A stretch of DNA of 64,000 bases from Azolla caroliniana (lineage: Eukaryota > Polypodiophyta), in the NCBI GenBank assembly GCA_043228905.1, contig JBHGNT010000021.1, positions 1,798,001-1,862,000 of the forward strand, read 5' to 3'. Both the position numbers and the translations under genes were made by a program. Shown here piece after piece: positions 1 through 11,400 of this stretch. The notes under the pieces were generated by a model. It did no database searches and had not been told where the DNA came from. It saw only the letters and a list, made by a program, of their open reading frames with translations. The stretch's first letter is position 1. Every line of letters starts with the position of its first letter.

Positions 1-632
1 ATTGTCAATAGTTGCTACAAAGCTTCATTCATTTCTTCATTTTCTTCATGAGGAGAGTTTGATATTCACATCAAGGAGCTTGAGAGGGTGTTCTCGTAAG
101 ATCATTTGGGGTCCCACAACAACTATTACATCATCAAATATATGGTGAAGTTTGAATGTTGTATCGTAAGCGTCAAATAGAGTTTGGTATTGTCATAGCT
201 TTGTAATAGGGGAAATGTGGAGAGAAATAGAAAGACCAAACAACATGAAGTTAAATTGATTGGTTATAGTGATTAAATAGATTGAATAAAGTAACACAAC
301 TAATAATATCAAAATTAAGCGATAGTCTAGACAAAAATTGTGTAAGGAACCCTTAATTATCATGCAATTAGCTCAAGTATAACAATAACAATTTCACTAA
401 TCAAGGTGGTTTTATCCTTGAATACATTGTACCTTGATCTACAACCTCTTCAAATTTTATCACAAGGATTGCTCCATTCCTCCTTTTGAAAATATTTGCT
501 TGCTTCCTTGCTACCAATTTTTGAAAGAGGTACGGTTAATGCCAAGTTTAATATGGTCTCACATACGTACATTTGAAGGGTGATTCCTCATCGATTCATT
601 TACGTCAAGGCTCGTGTGGGGTAATGTCGTAT
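1..632. other. AT-rich intergenic DNA, no gene seen
   Basis: No reading frame longer than about 60 codons looks protein-like, and no repeat or RNA gene was recognised. The stretch ends at the TGTTGG terminus of the LTR that begins at 633. Confidence 0.5.
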
Positions 633-1245
633 TGTTGGAAAAACATGTGTGAGAGAGTGTCAAGCACTCTTGAGCAAACTACTCTCACACTAACTATGAT
701 ACCTTGCTTGATTAATTACACTTATTTGCTTAAAGACTTCACCTATGTTCTTAAATTGATAAATTAGTGAACACGCAATCCTAAGGCAGAGACTTAGGGT
801 AATGGTCAAATATTAATTAAGGTGGGAGGGATAAAGAAAAAGACTAAGGCTATACCTACGAAGAGATGAAGAAACTTGGATTAGAAAGATCCACAACAAC
901 GTCTTGTGAAAGATCCGGAATTCCACACATTCCATATTAGAGATTTGTATTAATGTAAGCAAAGGATAAGGATAAACGATAGATCTAGATAGAGAGAAAG
1001 AAGGGTGTTGATCCCCCCGACCACCCCTCGAATGAAGGGATCGAGACGGACTCGAGCCTCGATCGGCGTCCCATACCACCGTCGTGGCGTCAAGTCGTAC
1101 CTGGTGTTGGCGCGCTCGCTACAAGAGTTGAACCACCAAGAAACAGAGTCTCGACGTAGTCAAAAAGATGATGAAATGAGGGTAGCTAGGCCTCTTATTT
1201 ATAGCGATACCCAAGGCCCCCATGCAAGTTAACACTTGGCCAACA
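633..1245 (-). repeat. Copia-type LTR (613 bp), minus orientation
   Basis: The segment starts with TGTTGG at 633 and ends with CCAACA at 1245, a perfect 6-bp inverted terminus of the TG...CA type. On the minus strand a TATA-like box (CTATAAATAAGAG, about 1193-1205) lies near the upstream end, as expected for an LTR promoter. The central part (about 1005-1150) is clearly more GC-rich than its surroundings. No target-site duplication is visible: the flanks are TAT before 633 and TTC after 1245. It sits downstream of minus-strand copia integrase remnants, so it is most simply the 3' LTR of that element, but a solo LTR is also possible. Confidence 0.55.
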
Positions 1246-1466
1246 TTCCATTATGAGTTTACTAGCAAATGTTGGCTTGGTTTGCTTAGATTTTCTAAGA
1301 ATTTTTCTTCAATCCTACACTTGGATCCATTACCACGTCTTATAAGAGTGGTAGGTTCATTTTCTCATCCATTTCAACTTGGATTGTCCTGATCATGATC
1401 ATCTATATTAGCATTTGCCTATTTGTGGTGCCATGACCCTATTTCATCAAATACCACATCTCCTCT

Positions 1467-1838
1467 TGTGTGTACCTTCTTTGTAATCAATTTGTGGCAT
1501 TTGTAGCCCTTCTTCTCTTCAAATCTCTCAAACTATACACTTTTCTCTACCTTTGGCACCATATTGCTTCTAACATCTTCTAGATATATTTGTGTGTACC
1601 TTCTTTGTAATCAATTTGTGGCATTTCTAGCCCTTCTTCTCCTCAAATCTCTCAAACAATACACTTTTCTCTACCTTTGGCACCATATTGCTTCTAACAT
1701 CTTCTAGATATATTTGTGTGTGCCTTCTTTGTAATCAATTTGTGGCATTTGTAGCCCTTCTTCTCTTCAAATCTCTCAAACAATACACTTTTCTCTACCT
1801 TTGGCTCCATATCGCTTCTAACATCTTCTAGAACATAA
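1467..1838 (-). repeat. 124-bp tandem repeat, 3 copies, from copia integrase C-terminus
   Basis: Three head-to-tail copies start at 1467, 1591 and 1715 with nearly identical sequence. Translated on the minus strand, the copy at about 1694-1840 reads like the C-terminal part of a Ty1/copia integrase, with residues DMEPKVEKSVL followed by ERFEEKKGYKCHKL. That matches the family pattern in which a K-x-E-K segment precedes a G-Y segment. The duplication therefore happened inside a retrotransposon coding region. The first copy is partial at its left edge. Confidence 0.75.
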
Positions 1839-1845
1839 ACTTTCA

Positions 1846-2400
1846 AATGCAAAAGGTTTCGCTTCTTTTGGAAATATTCGTTGACTTTCACTTAGTTGCC
1901 ATTGTGCACCTATTCATAACATGCACCATTTTCATTTGCCTCTTTTGCATAGTAGTTATTGGACATGAGCATTATCTTTTCTTGCAAAATGACCTGAATT
2001 ATGTTACTAATGGTGGAATTTTTTGTTCCTTTACTTATTTATGTTGTCATGTATAATTGCATATGTATTTTTGTTGGATTCCTCGATCATTCACAAAGTT
2101 TACAAGCTCACACGATAAATACTCTCCACCTCAATCAAAATTGAAATAATTCTCTTCCAATCACTTCAATGTGTTGAGTGCTCAAATATTCCACTCATGT
2201 GCTTCATGAACTATATCCTCGTTCATTTAAAACAATCATCCACAAACGTTATAAAGTACTTCAGTCCATTGATCAAGGAGTTGCTAAATGTTTGCACATG
2301 CCATAGTAGACTAACTCAAGTATATTTTTTCTCACATTTCCTTCATAAAAAACAAATACATGTCTTATTTTCCAAGTCGACATGCTAAACCTCATTGTAT
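1846..2400 (-). pseudogene. Degenerate Ty1/copia integrase core, minus strand
   Basis: Reading the minus strand, the segment around 2222-2275 gives LINGLKYFITFVDDCFK, which matches the start of the copia integrase core (usually a K-Y-F-x-x-F-x-D-D-x-S motif). Upstream of it, near 2290-2320, is ELVYYGMCKHLATP, corresponding to the ELVHxDLCGPxxTP block. Stops and frameshifts occur throughout, so it is not expressed as a protein. Together with the 124-bp repeat and the LTR at 633-1245 it outlines a reversed copia element that has lost its reverse transcriptase region. Confidence 0.6.
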
Positions 2401-3418
2401 CCATTTTTTCTAGCTTTTGCACGAGTCGCCGTTAGATATATCACATATTTGGCAACTAGATTCTCAAAATTCCTCTCAAGGTACTCACAATAACCCTTTC
2501 CCATTAGGAAATTTGTCATTCAATATTTCCATACCCTAAAGTGGATTGCACGGAGCTTCTCAATGATTATTTGATCATTGTGTGCATGAGTCTTGTAGAC
2601 AACTTTCTTCTTCACCTCTTATTCTTTTATTCGATTGTCTTTTTCACTCGTCTTGCTTGTTCAGTTGCTGTCTTGTCTTGCTCGTTCCCTTTGTTGGCTT
2701 GTCTTACTCGTTTTTCTTGTTAGAATAGTTTGCCAGTGAATCTCCTTGATTGTCTCTATGATATACCACCTTCAAGAATTGGATCACTTTCTTTGGCTGG
2801 AGAAGCCCATGTTCTGATAATGAAAGTTAATTGAACTTTCTCTTGAACTCTACGTATGCCACCAATACTATTTCAATGGGTGGATTCCACCTAGTCAATT
2901 GTGTCAATTTTTTACTGTGTTTGTGTCATCCATGTAAAAATCTTCCAACATTTTTTCCCTCAAAATCCATCCACCTTGTACGCCCTACTTAAACCTACCG
3001 ACTCCATTTCACATGTATGAATATACTACATTGTTGAAGCAAGAGATCATCCCCACATTACATACACCTTGTTATTGCATCTATTGTGTGTAAGATTCTA
3101 GATGATACGATTTAAAATTTCATCTTATGTTTTTTTAAAAAGGAACTCTAAACTTGAATGATTAGAATGATGTCCAATTTGTACACCAAGAAGATGTTTC
3201 ATATGCTATCGTGTTTCATGTTAACTCTTAAGTCACGACTCCCAAGTATCACAATTTCCGTCATGGTATTTACCCCTCCTCCGTTATTAACAAGCACAAC
3301 AAAGGTCTAATACTCCACATAAAAAGTTTCATGAACGAGACCACGTTGTGCTTACATTCCCTCTCCCCCCATTTAACAAGTTTCATGAATGAGACCTCGC
3401 TATGCTTACATTCCCTTC

Positions 3419-3505
3419 TTAGGAAGGAGATGCGCATCAAGATAACTTTCGTGCTCGGGTCCTATGGGTCACTATTGGCCTCTCTATGGACGCTAGAAAT
3501 ATCTA
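3419..3505 (+). repeat. Short dispersed repeat, copy A (SINE-like)
   Basis: Shares about 85 bp with 4079-4165: GGAGATGC...ATCAAGA, then GGTCC(C/T)AT(A/G)GGTCA and TTGGCCTCT, then TATGGACG. The final part also resembles the elements at 22855-22960 and 26037-26133 (CCCATGGACGTTA). This suggests remnants of one small interspersed family. No target duplications could be defined. Confidence 0.4.
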
Positions 3506-4078
3506 TCTATGAATTGTTTGATACTATTTTTCCGAGTTGTAGACATGTGCCATGACATCGAGAAAGTCCAATCCTCAATATTTCGCTAGGAATCTTAATT
3601 TCTCTTCAAGCATTTAATAACCTTGGGTCGAGCATTTCACCAATGGCCTTGACCCAATAATTGTAGATTGGTCATTCATTGTACATGGTTTGCTAGGGCT
3701 TTGATTGTCTCATTTAGCAATTCCACGAGTGTAGGAAATCTTTACGATTACAATGACCTACTTGGACATTAAATGGCACACACCTCACTTGGATGTGTGT
3801 CCCCACTTTCACTATCACATTCAAAATCAAGATAACTACTCAAAAAATAGAAATTCTTGGAATAAGGACATGAATTTTTTTTTGTGATTCGCTCTAATTT
3901 GGAGTATCACCCTCACACTTGGCATGTAACACAATTCATTCAAGATATGATGACATATTAAGAGGGAGTGATAACTTAAGTGCCATACTTAAGACACCGC
4001 CTAGAAGGTTGAGCTAATACTTGTAAGCGTTATTCACATATAGAAACTTTGTGCTTCAATGTATGAATACCCCTTTTT

Positions 4079-4165
4079 ATGAAGGAGATGCATCAAGACC
4101 ACATGTATACTCTGGTCCCATAGGTCAAAATTGGCCTCTTTATGGACGATGGGAAAAAATCTAAA
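4079..4165 (+). repeat. Short dispersed repeat, copy B (SINE-like)
   Basis: Second copy of the repeat at 3419-3505, aligned over GAAGGAGATGC through TATGGACG, with scattered substitutions and a small indel. It lies 660 bp from copy A in the same orientation, so a local duplication cannot be excluded. Confidence 0.4.
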
Positions 4166-5943
4166 GTCTAAACCATTGACACAATCTTAGTTGCAAGTTG
4201 CAACCTCTATTGCGTTTCAATCCCCAAGCACCATAAAATTAGTTCACAGTTAGAATTTGTTATTGTCGAGCCATGTATTCAAATTAAGGTGAATAATAAC
4301 TCATGTGTTTTGGAAATGAGTGTGTTATTTATTCAATGAATGTACATTTTCACGAGGTTAGTGTACCATTGAATAATACTCAAGCTGGGCAATGATCCCA
4401 TGCATGTGTCAATACTTGGACATGATGAAAAGGTTAAGCTAATGAGATCTAACACTAATCGAAATGATCCTAAATCAACCATATCACGGAGCTTATAAAT
4501 ATTTTAAAGGAATCAAATTCACATCCTTGTATCAATGGTTATGTTTCCCCAAGAAAGAAATAAGAAAATAACTTCCTATTAGTTATTCGAACTCATGCCT
4601 TTTGTTTTGTCTTGAAAAAGACAATATGCTGACTTTCTTAGTTCTCAACGACTTGGAAGAACTTTGAACACTGTCAAAGTTGATTGTACTAGCTTGAAAT
4701 ACAATAACTTCATGCTACTTGTATTTTGAAACGTGCCTTTAATTATATCTCAATTTTGCACAACGAGTCCATCTCTCCTTACCTTTTTTGTGGTAGGTAA
4801 ACCTTGAGTTTTAATTACTAAGTATCGCTTTAGGAAGAACGGGTAAGACTTATATAGAATATTCACAATAAAAATTGGAGATGTACATATAGACATACAT
4901 TAGTAGAGGATTGTGTATCAATTTGCATCCATGTGCACACCCTATTATATAAACGTACTATACAATCATGATACTATTCTACCCCTTGTAAAAAAGGCAA
5001 CTTATGTCACGTAAGAAAATGTTGTACGACATATAAATACATCGTCCATAGAGCTTGGGGAATACCGATGATTTTACTTTTGATAAGAAATAGGTGCAAT
5101 TTATCCACCCATGCAAATTCTCAGTAGAGCTTATGTCGTGATCAAGATGAATGTTAGATGAATTAATTGTGAAAGTTACTATGTAAAACTTCTAGGATGA
5201 TAATGAACAATATATTATGCAATGAAAATATTGATAATAATAGTGGAGATTAAGGTCGTTTTTAGGTAGTTTGGGAATATATCAAACAAAATTGGAGGCA
5301 TAGTGATCCTTCTTATGAAAAGAATAACATTAGATGATTCTTGATGAGTAGAATTCAAATATGTTCTTAAATTTTTGGATATCGTATGTTGAAGTTATTG
5401 AATGTGTTAGTTCGATTCTTTTTGAAATTTCAAATGGAGCTTTTCAAAAAGAATTGAAATTGAAGACCGTTACTCCATCTAACGGAGTGAATGCAAATGG
5501 TCCATTTAATGCAGAACTTACAATAATCAATGTGATGGTTCTCAAGTGGGTTGATCATAATGCATACCACCTTGGAGCCCTACCTTCGAGGGTGCCACAA
5601 AATATACAAACTATTACATATTTGTTTCTAGATTCCATCATCTCTTAAAAATATGTCCTTACATACTAAGACCTCTTCTAGTGTCTAAGCCAAGGATTAC
5701 ACCAAAGCCCAATGCTAAATTGTCTACTCATCATATGGATGGTTGACGCTTTACATCTTTAACACTCGGATACCTTCGTGGAAATGTACATTTCAGTTAC
5801 ATAATTCTAACTTGCGGTTTAATGATGATCATGCCATGATTTTTAAATTTGTTGCCTTGCTAGGATTCACCTTGAACCCACATGTTTCTCTCTCTAATAA
5901 TATCTTCACACCCATTTTTAAACCACACATCTTGTTTTTAAAG

Positions 5944-6200
5944 AAATCTAACTCGCATATCAAGAGTATCAAGATAGAGGGAGATTGAGAATTACCATTT
6001 CACGAAGATATCTCTCTAAGCGCAAACAAAAATCTAACTTGCATATCAAGAGTATCAAGATCAAGAGAGATTGAGAATTACCATTTCACGAATAGATCTC
6101 TTAAAGCCCAAACAAAAATCTAACTTGCATATCAACTGTATCAAGATAGAGAGAGATAAAGAATAACGGATTCACAAAGAGATTACGTAATGTTTAGAGT
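5944..6200 (+). repeat. 86-bp tandem repeat, 3 copies
   Basis: Copies begin at 5944, 6030 and 6116 with AAATCTAACT(T/C)GCATATCAA, followed by GTATCAAGAT and GAGATTGAGAATTACC. The third copy is the most diverged. No coding frame spans it. Confidence 0.8.
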
Positions 6201-7200
6201 CTGCGAATCACGGTCTATCGATGGAGTTGAAGCCTAGATAGAACATCTGATAATCACGGCAATATTATTATTACTAAAGTATGTAAATTATAATATAAAG
6301 TATTTGCTTGAGGGTAGAACTCATATATTTCAAAACGTGTAAGGGTATACATGATATTACTTAAAAATGAAAGTGAATTGTTTATATATTCCATTTAAAT
6401 ACATGAAGGATATATAGTGGAACTTTCTTCTATCTTAATGGAGAAATCGTTATGTGTCATAATAAAATATTGTCTCCAAAAGAGTTGAATTAAATTCAAC
6501 ACTTTTTCCAGGCTTTATTAGCAAGAAAACTATGTTCACAGCATGGGAAAATGCTCATGAAACTTGAAAGACTTGCATATAAGAAAGAGGTCTCTAGGTG
6601 GGACCTGAGTGTGAGTAGGAGTGAAGAGAAATACAAAGTAATGGAGTGTAACTTAGACGTTAAGGGAAAACCCAACAATTGTTGATGAATAGATTATAGA
6701 AGTATTCAATCATAGGAAGAGAACCATGTACACAAACACGATTACAAACTTGATGCAATTGGGGTGGTGGTGGTGGTTAAAGAGAGATTGCCATTTTCCT
6801 TGTCTTCTCTTCTTCTTCTTTTTTCTCTCTTTTTCGAGTACAATGGTTGGTAAATAGGATTACATTTTGATTCTTCTTCTTCTTCTCGAGTACAATGGTT
6901 GGTAAATAGGATCACATTTTGAATTTTCTTCTCCCTAAGGAGAGAGAAGCATCATCCCCAACCCACGAGTGCCGGATCAGGTTTCTCTCTTCTTCATGAT
7001 CTCTTCCATTTTGTTTCATTTGTCTAGTCCTTTGGGTGTCATGGATGTGACCGCTGACAATGTTAGGCAATGGATGCCGATTCCGATACACGTTGCCCCA
7101 GAACCGGCCATTTGACTTCAGGCCTCCGGTACGACAATCAGACAATACATTATAAAAAACATTACAACACAGTTTCTACATCTACAAGGCCACACTACAA
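6201..7200. other. Intergenic DNA upstream of the WH1-CRIB gene
   Basis: No gene recognised. A segment of about 55 bp is duplicated at about 6833-6880 and 6887-6935 (both contain CGAGTACAATGGTTGGTAAA). Pyrimidine-rich TTCTTCTTC tracts separate and flank the copies. Confidence 0.45.
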
Positions 7201-7202
7201 GG

Positions 7203-7562
7203 CCACACACACACACACATTCTCTCTCTCTCTCTCTCCAACACACACACACATTCATTCTCTCTCTCTCTCTCACACACACACACATCCATTCATTCTC
7301 TCTCTCTCTCTCACACACACACACATCCATTCATTCTCTCTCTCTCTCTCACACACACATTCATTCTCTCTCTCTCTCTCACACACACACACTCATTCTC
7401 TCTCTCTCTCTCCAACACTCACACATTCATTCTCTCTCTCTCACACACACACATTCATTCTCTCTCTCTCTCTCTCTCCAACACTCACACATTCATTCTC
7501 TCTCTCTCTCTCTCTCCAACACTCACACATTCATTCTCTCTCTCTCACACACACACATTCAT

Positions 7563-7594
<32 letters not shown>

Positions 7595-7603
7595 TCATTC
7601 TCT

Positions 7604-7636
<33 letters not shown>
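7203..7636. repeat. Compound (CA)n/(CT)n minisatellite
   Basis: About 430 bp of alternating ACACACAC and CTCTCTCT tracts punctuated by ATTCATT or CCAACACTCACA. It forms a higher-order tandem repeat of roughly 30-45 bp units. It lies immediately upstream of the first putative exon of the WH1-CRIB gene. Open frames across it on both strands are low-complexity artefacts. Confidence 0.95.
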
Positions 7637-7638
<2 letters not shown>

Positions 7639-7679
7639 GCTTGTGCCTTCTTGACTCAAAGAAAACCCCAAGGCATTTA

Positions 7680-8147
7680 TCCCCTGTTTTTGGTTATGGC
7701 AAGAGGAAATAAAGAATAAGAAAACGTTTGGGTTTCTGATTGTTAGTAGATGAATCATCGCCTTTCTTGTTCATCAGAACTCTTCTTCCATTTGCCTCCA
7801 TTTTTATGAAGAAGAAGAAGAAGAAGAGTTGGATTCTTCTCTAACATTGAGGTACGTTTACTCAAATGTTTTTTGAGCTACATTGAAGTTCTCCTTACTA
7901 CCCATATAATGAATTCATGCCTCACTTCCAACATAGTCTCTGTAGATATCAAGACGGATTCAATGTGTTACCTTTCTCTTATATATATATATATTTTTTT
8001 TTATGTAGGTTCTCCAGTGTTCTATGAGGAATTCCGTTGTTTCTGAGCTATATTTTATTGAGCACTTTAAGAGGACCCAAAGGAAATTTTTAAACCAAAT
8101 TTGGCATCATCACAGTTTCTACAATTTCCAAGCTGTATATTGTCATG
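7680..8147 (+). other. Putative 5' exons of the WH1-CRIB gene
   Basis: A candidate non-coding first exon ends at 7851 with a strong donor (GAG/GTACGT). A candidate second exon begins at 8009 (after ATGTAG) or 8018 (after CTCCAG) and ends at 8147 with donor G/GTGAGT. The second exon contains an ATG at 8024 that opens 41 codons up to the donor. That frame does not splice in phase to the WH1 exons through the canonical acceptor at 8475, so I treat both exons as probable 5' UTR. Confidence 0.35.
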
Positions 8148-8198
8148 GTGAGTTATGTGACATTGAGATGAATGGAAGAAGCTATAACGTGGATGGGT

Positions 8199-8207
<9 letters not shown>

Positions 8208-8236
<29 letters not shown>

Positions 8237-8258
8237 CGTACATATTTGTGTGTCTGTT

Positions 8259-8297
<39 letters not shown>

Positions 8298-8310
8298 GTA
8301 TATGTATGTG
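8208..8310. repeat. (GT)n/(TA)n/(TATG)n microsatellite in intron
   Basis: A run of GT, then TA, then TATATG units inside the presumed 5' intron of the WH1-CRIB gene. Long frames on both strands across it are artefacts of the repeat. Confidence 0.9.
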
Positions 8311-8490
8311 TGAATTATATTTATACGCATATGCACATGTGTATGTATTAAACGTAGACAGAGATCCACTTGTTGGTTTATCTAGGATGAAAAATTTCCA
8401 TTTAAAATCATTTCTTTTTGCAGGAGGATTGTAAGAGCAGATTTTAATGATTATTAAAGGTCCTACTCTTACAGAGAGTAATCATTGAGG

Positions 8491-11400
8491 ATGAAGACTC
8501 TCGATTGGCCTCCAAATTTTGTGGTGAGGATGATGAACTTGGCAAACTAGTGAAACAATCTGTCGCGAAATAGGACTCCGTATTATGTGCTTGTTTTTGT
8601 TTCTTAGTTTCCTCCAGTGCTGTATACAAACACAGAAGCCTTTTAGACATTCTCCCTACTATAATTCCTTGGAATATGCACGTGGACAAACATGAGAACT
8701 GGTGTCTTTTTAGTTTTCCACATCAGAAACATTGGCTCTCCAATTGCCTACATTGTAAAAATGTGGGCTCACTGTACCTAGCTAGGTATGTACAGCCTCA
8801 CCTGGAGAAAGCTCATATTGTTGATCAAGTTAGGGGGTAACATGGACTATGGGATTGGTAACTTTGCTCGGAAACAAGGGGGAATGCAGCCTTCTCGATT
8901 TCCCACAAGGAAAACCTACAGGATGGTGGATTGTTTACTTTGCTTTGTGGGAAAGTGGCCCCCTGACACCTAGTCAAGCATTGTTCTTTTTTGACTGTTG
9001 AAACTTATAGTGTTCAGCAAATTCGGGAACTTCTAGGAGAGAAGCACGAGGGAATGTGCGCTTGTTGGATTTTCCACATGGGAAGTGTGGCCCCTCACCC
9101 CACGCCACACCTTGCTTGGTGTGTTTCATGTCCCATGTCGAAGCTCATAACGTTGAATACCATAACTACAATGAAACATGAGGGAACATCAGCTCTTTCT
9201 CACATAGGAAAACCATCAAAAGACATCTTGTGACATATATAGCACCAATGGATGTATATAGAAAATAGATGGATAGAATAGATTTTATCATCGTCCTCAG
9301 GGGTCAAATAAATGAATTTTTTTCATGTAGTGTGTGTGGAATTGGTAAGTAAGAGAATCTTGATCTAATGAATATTTCATTTGAGAGTGCACATATGTTG
9401 ATGGACAGAGGAAGGTGTGTAGGTATGTCAGGGTTAAGAATGTGTGGAAGGTGAACGCAAGTGTGATCTAATGGTTGAGCATTGCAATAATGTGATACTC
9501 GGACTGGTGAACTTGTTTGAGCCAAAACATGCATGCATGTGTGGATGAGTGTAAAATTGTCTTAAAAGTGAACTTTTTTTGTGTTCTTATGGATAGGCAA
9601 GATGTCCTGTGAAACTTTTTGAAGCCGTTGGAGGAAGTAATGCTTCTTGGATTTCAAGTGGCACATCTGGAGAATTCTACATGAGACCTTTGGGAAATGC
9701 TGCCTTATATTTTCAACTCCGAGACTTGTTGGTAATAGGTTTTTCCTTATTATGTTTCCTATTTGAGAAAGACTCTGAATTATGCCTTATTTCCCCAGAT
9801 GCCCGGGGGTTTCTCATGGTTTAACCTTTCTATTTATCATATTATTTACTCATTTGGAATGCACAAACTATTTTGTTTTCACATTGGCAGGATAATCAAA
9901 TACTATTTGAGCATACAATGCATAAGCCCGAGTCTTTCATGGTATCAGCAAAGCGATTCTTCGTAATCCGCTTGGAGGCATGTGTCTCTCTTTATGTAGT
10001 ATAATATCTTTACTGAAGTTGTATATTTAGTATCGATCCTAAAGATGATCAATAATTCTATTGGTTGATTTACAGAATGGGAGTTTCCGAGGATTTGGCT
10101 TTGCTGATGGTAATGCAGCATTCGAAATGAAGAAACAAATACAAGAAGCAATCAAGCCCTATGACATTCAAGACTATGTTGATGGAGAGAGATCCATAAT
10201 AAGGGAAACTCAAGTCAATAACGAGTTAATACAAGTCTCAATACCAGATCAAAATACTCATGCAAACACATCCTCTACTGCTGTGACATCATATGGAACT
10301 CTACCAAAAAGCTCCTCGAGTAGGCAGAGTTCGACCGAGTTTATGCAAGGTAAACAAAGAAAAATCATTTTAAAAATATATAGAAAATTATGTTTTGCAT
10401 TGTCAATGAAAGTTTTTCTCGTTTTTGGGCTCCAGAACAACCATCATCATCACCAACAACATTCAAGAGAAAAACAAAACAGAACTCACCCCATTTCAAG
10501 TGGAGACTTGTCTTCAGGGGACATTTACCCAGATTCTCGCCTCGGAAGGGTCTAACTTCTCTTTCACAGATGCTGGGTAAGTACTTATATTGGTATCAGT
10601 GTTCAGGTTTATTGTTTAGGTGGATTTCACCAATTGTAGGCAAACTTTTTATTGTTTTCGTAATATATTGGAATATCAAAACAGGGTGGAAGGAAGAAGA
10701 TATGGAGATTGGATATCCAACTGATGTCAAACATGTCGCACACATTGGCTGGGATGGACCATCTGTAGGTGGACCAAGCTGGGTCTGTGATTAATGTCTA
10801 TATCTCTCTATGTATCATTCTTTGTACAAGTAGGAAAGAATTGATTCTTTAGAAAGCACTGCCTATATAGATACATATATATATATCACAAGCAGTGTAT
10901 TTTTTCCATGTGTGGAAAAAAGTCTACATTCTTCCCCATTTGGGAAGTTAAAAGACCCCAGTTTCCATCTAATAAAATGTTCACAACATTACGCACCTCC
11001 ATTGGCAAGGTGGAGCAAGCCTATACTATCTGTGTGCGGTGGGGGCAAGGGGTCCATTTTCCTGTATGTTTAGAAATGAATTGTTTCTCCCAGTTTTCCA
11101 CGCAACTGACCGCACCAAGTTAGGTCTGCTCTGCCGTGCCTCTCTAATAAGCTCAAAAATGTTTTGTGTCCTTATCAGACACGATGCCTGGAGTGTTATA
11201 TTGTGACGAAGTGTGTAAGAAAAGCCTGTTATGGCTGTAATAATAGTAGTGATTTGTGGAGAACTGCTCACCGACTTGTATTGGTTTTTTATTACTTTAT
11301 TTGTATAAAAAGCAGATCAATGAGCTCAAGCCAGCTCCTAATTTCTCGTTAGGGCCTCTTCAAGAGTTTGGACAACCTCAAGGCCCTGAATGGATACATG

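Larger units (their letters stand above)
2401..5940. other. AT-rich repeat-derived intergenic DNA, no gene recognised
   Basis: No convincing coding frame. The region holds two short dispersed repeats (about 3419-3505 and 4079-4165, listed separately) and a short duplication about 60 bp apart around 3326-3420 (repeated text ending in TGCTTACATTCCCT). The frame at 5361-5648 (+, 95 codons) has ordinary composition but no recognisable domain. Confidence 0.45.

Noticed and set aside
5944-6200. CRISPR-like array (repeats of similar size)
   Set aside because: The 86-bp units are contiguous and diverging, without unique spacers, in a plant nuclear context.
7070-7654. 194-codon frame rich in Thr, His, Ser and Leu
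   Set aside because: Artefact of the CA/CT minisatellite; the reverse strand gives an equally long low-complexity frame.
8024-8434. 136-codon frame starting at ATG 8024
   Set aside because: Most of it crosses a GT/TA/TATG microsatellite, and a strong donor at 8147 cuts it; probably a 5' exon plus intron.
10390-10794. Single uninterrupted 134-codon frame through the CRIB exon
   Set aside because: It reads through two introns; the CRIB exon joins its neighbours in phase only after splicing at 10576/10685.
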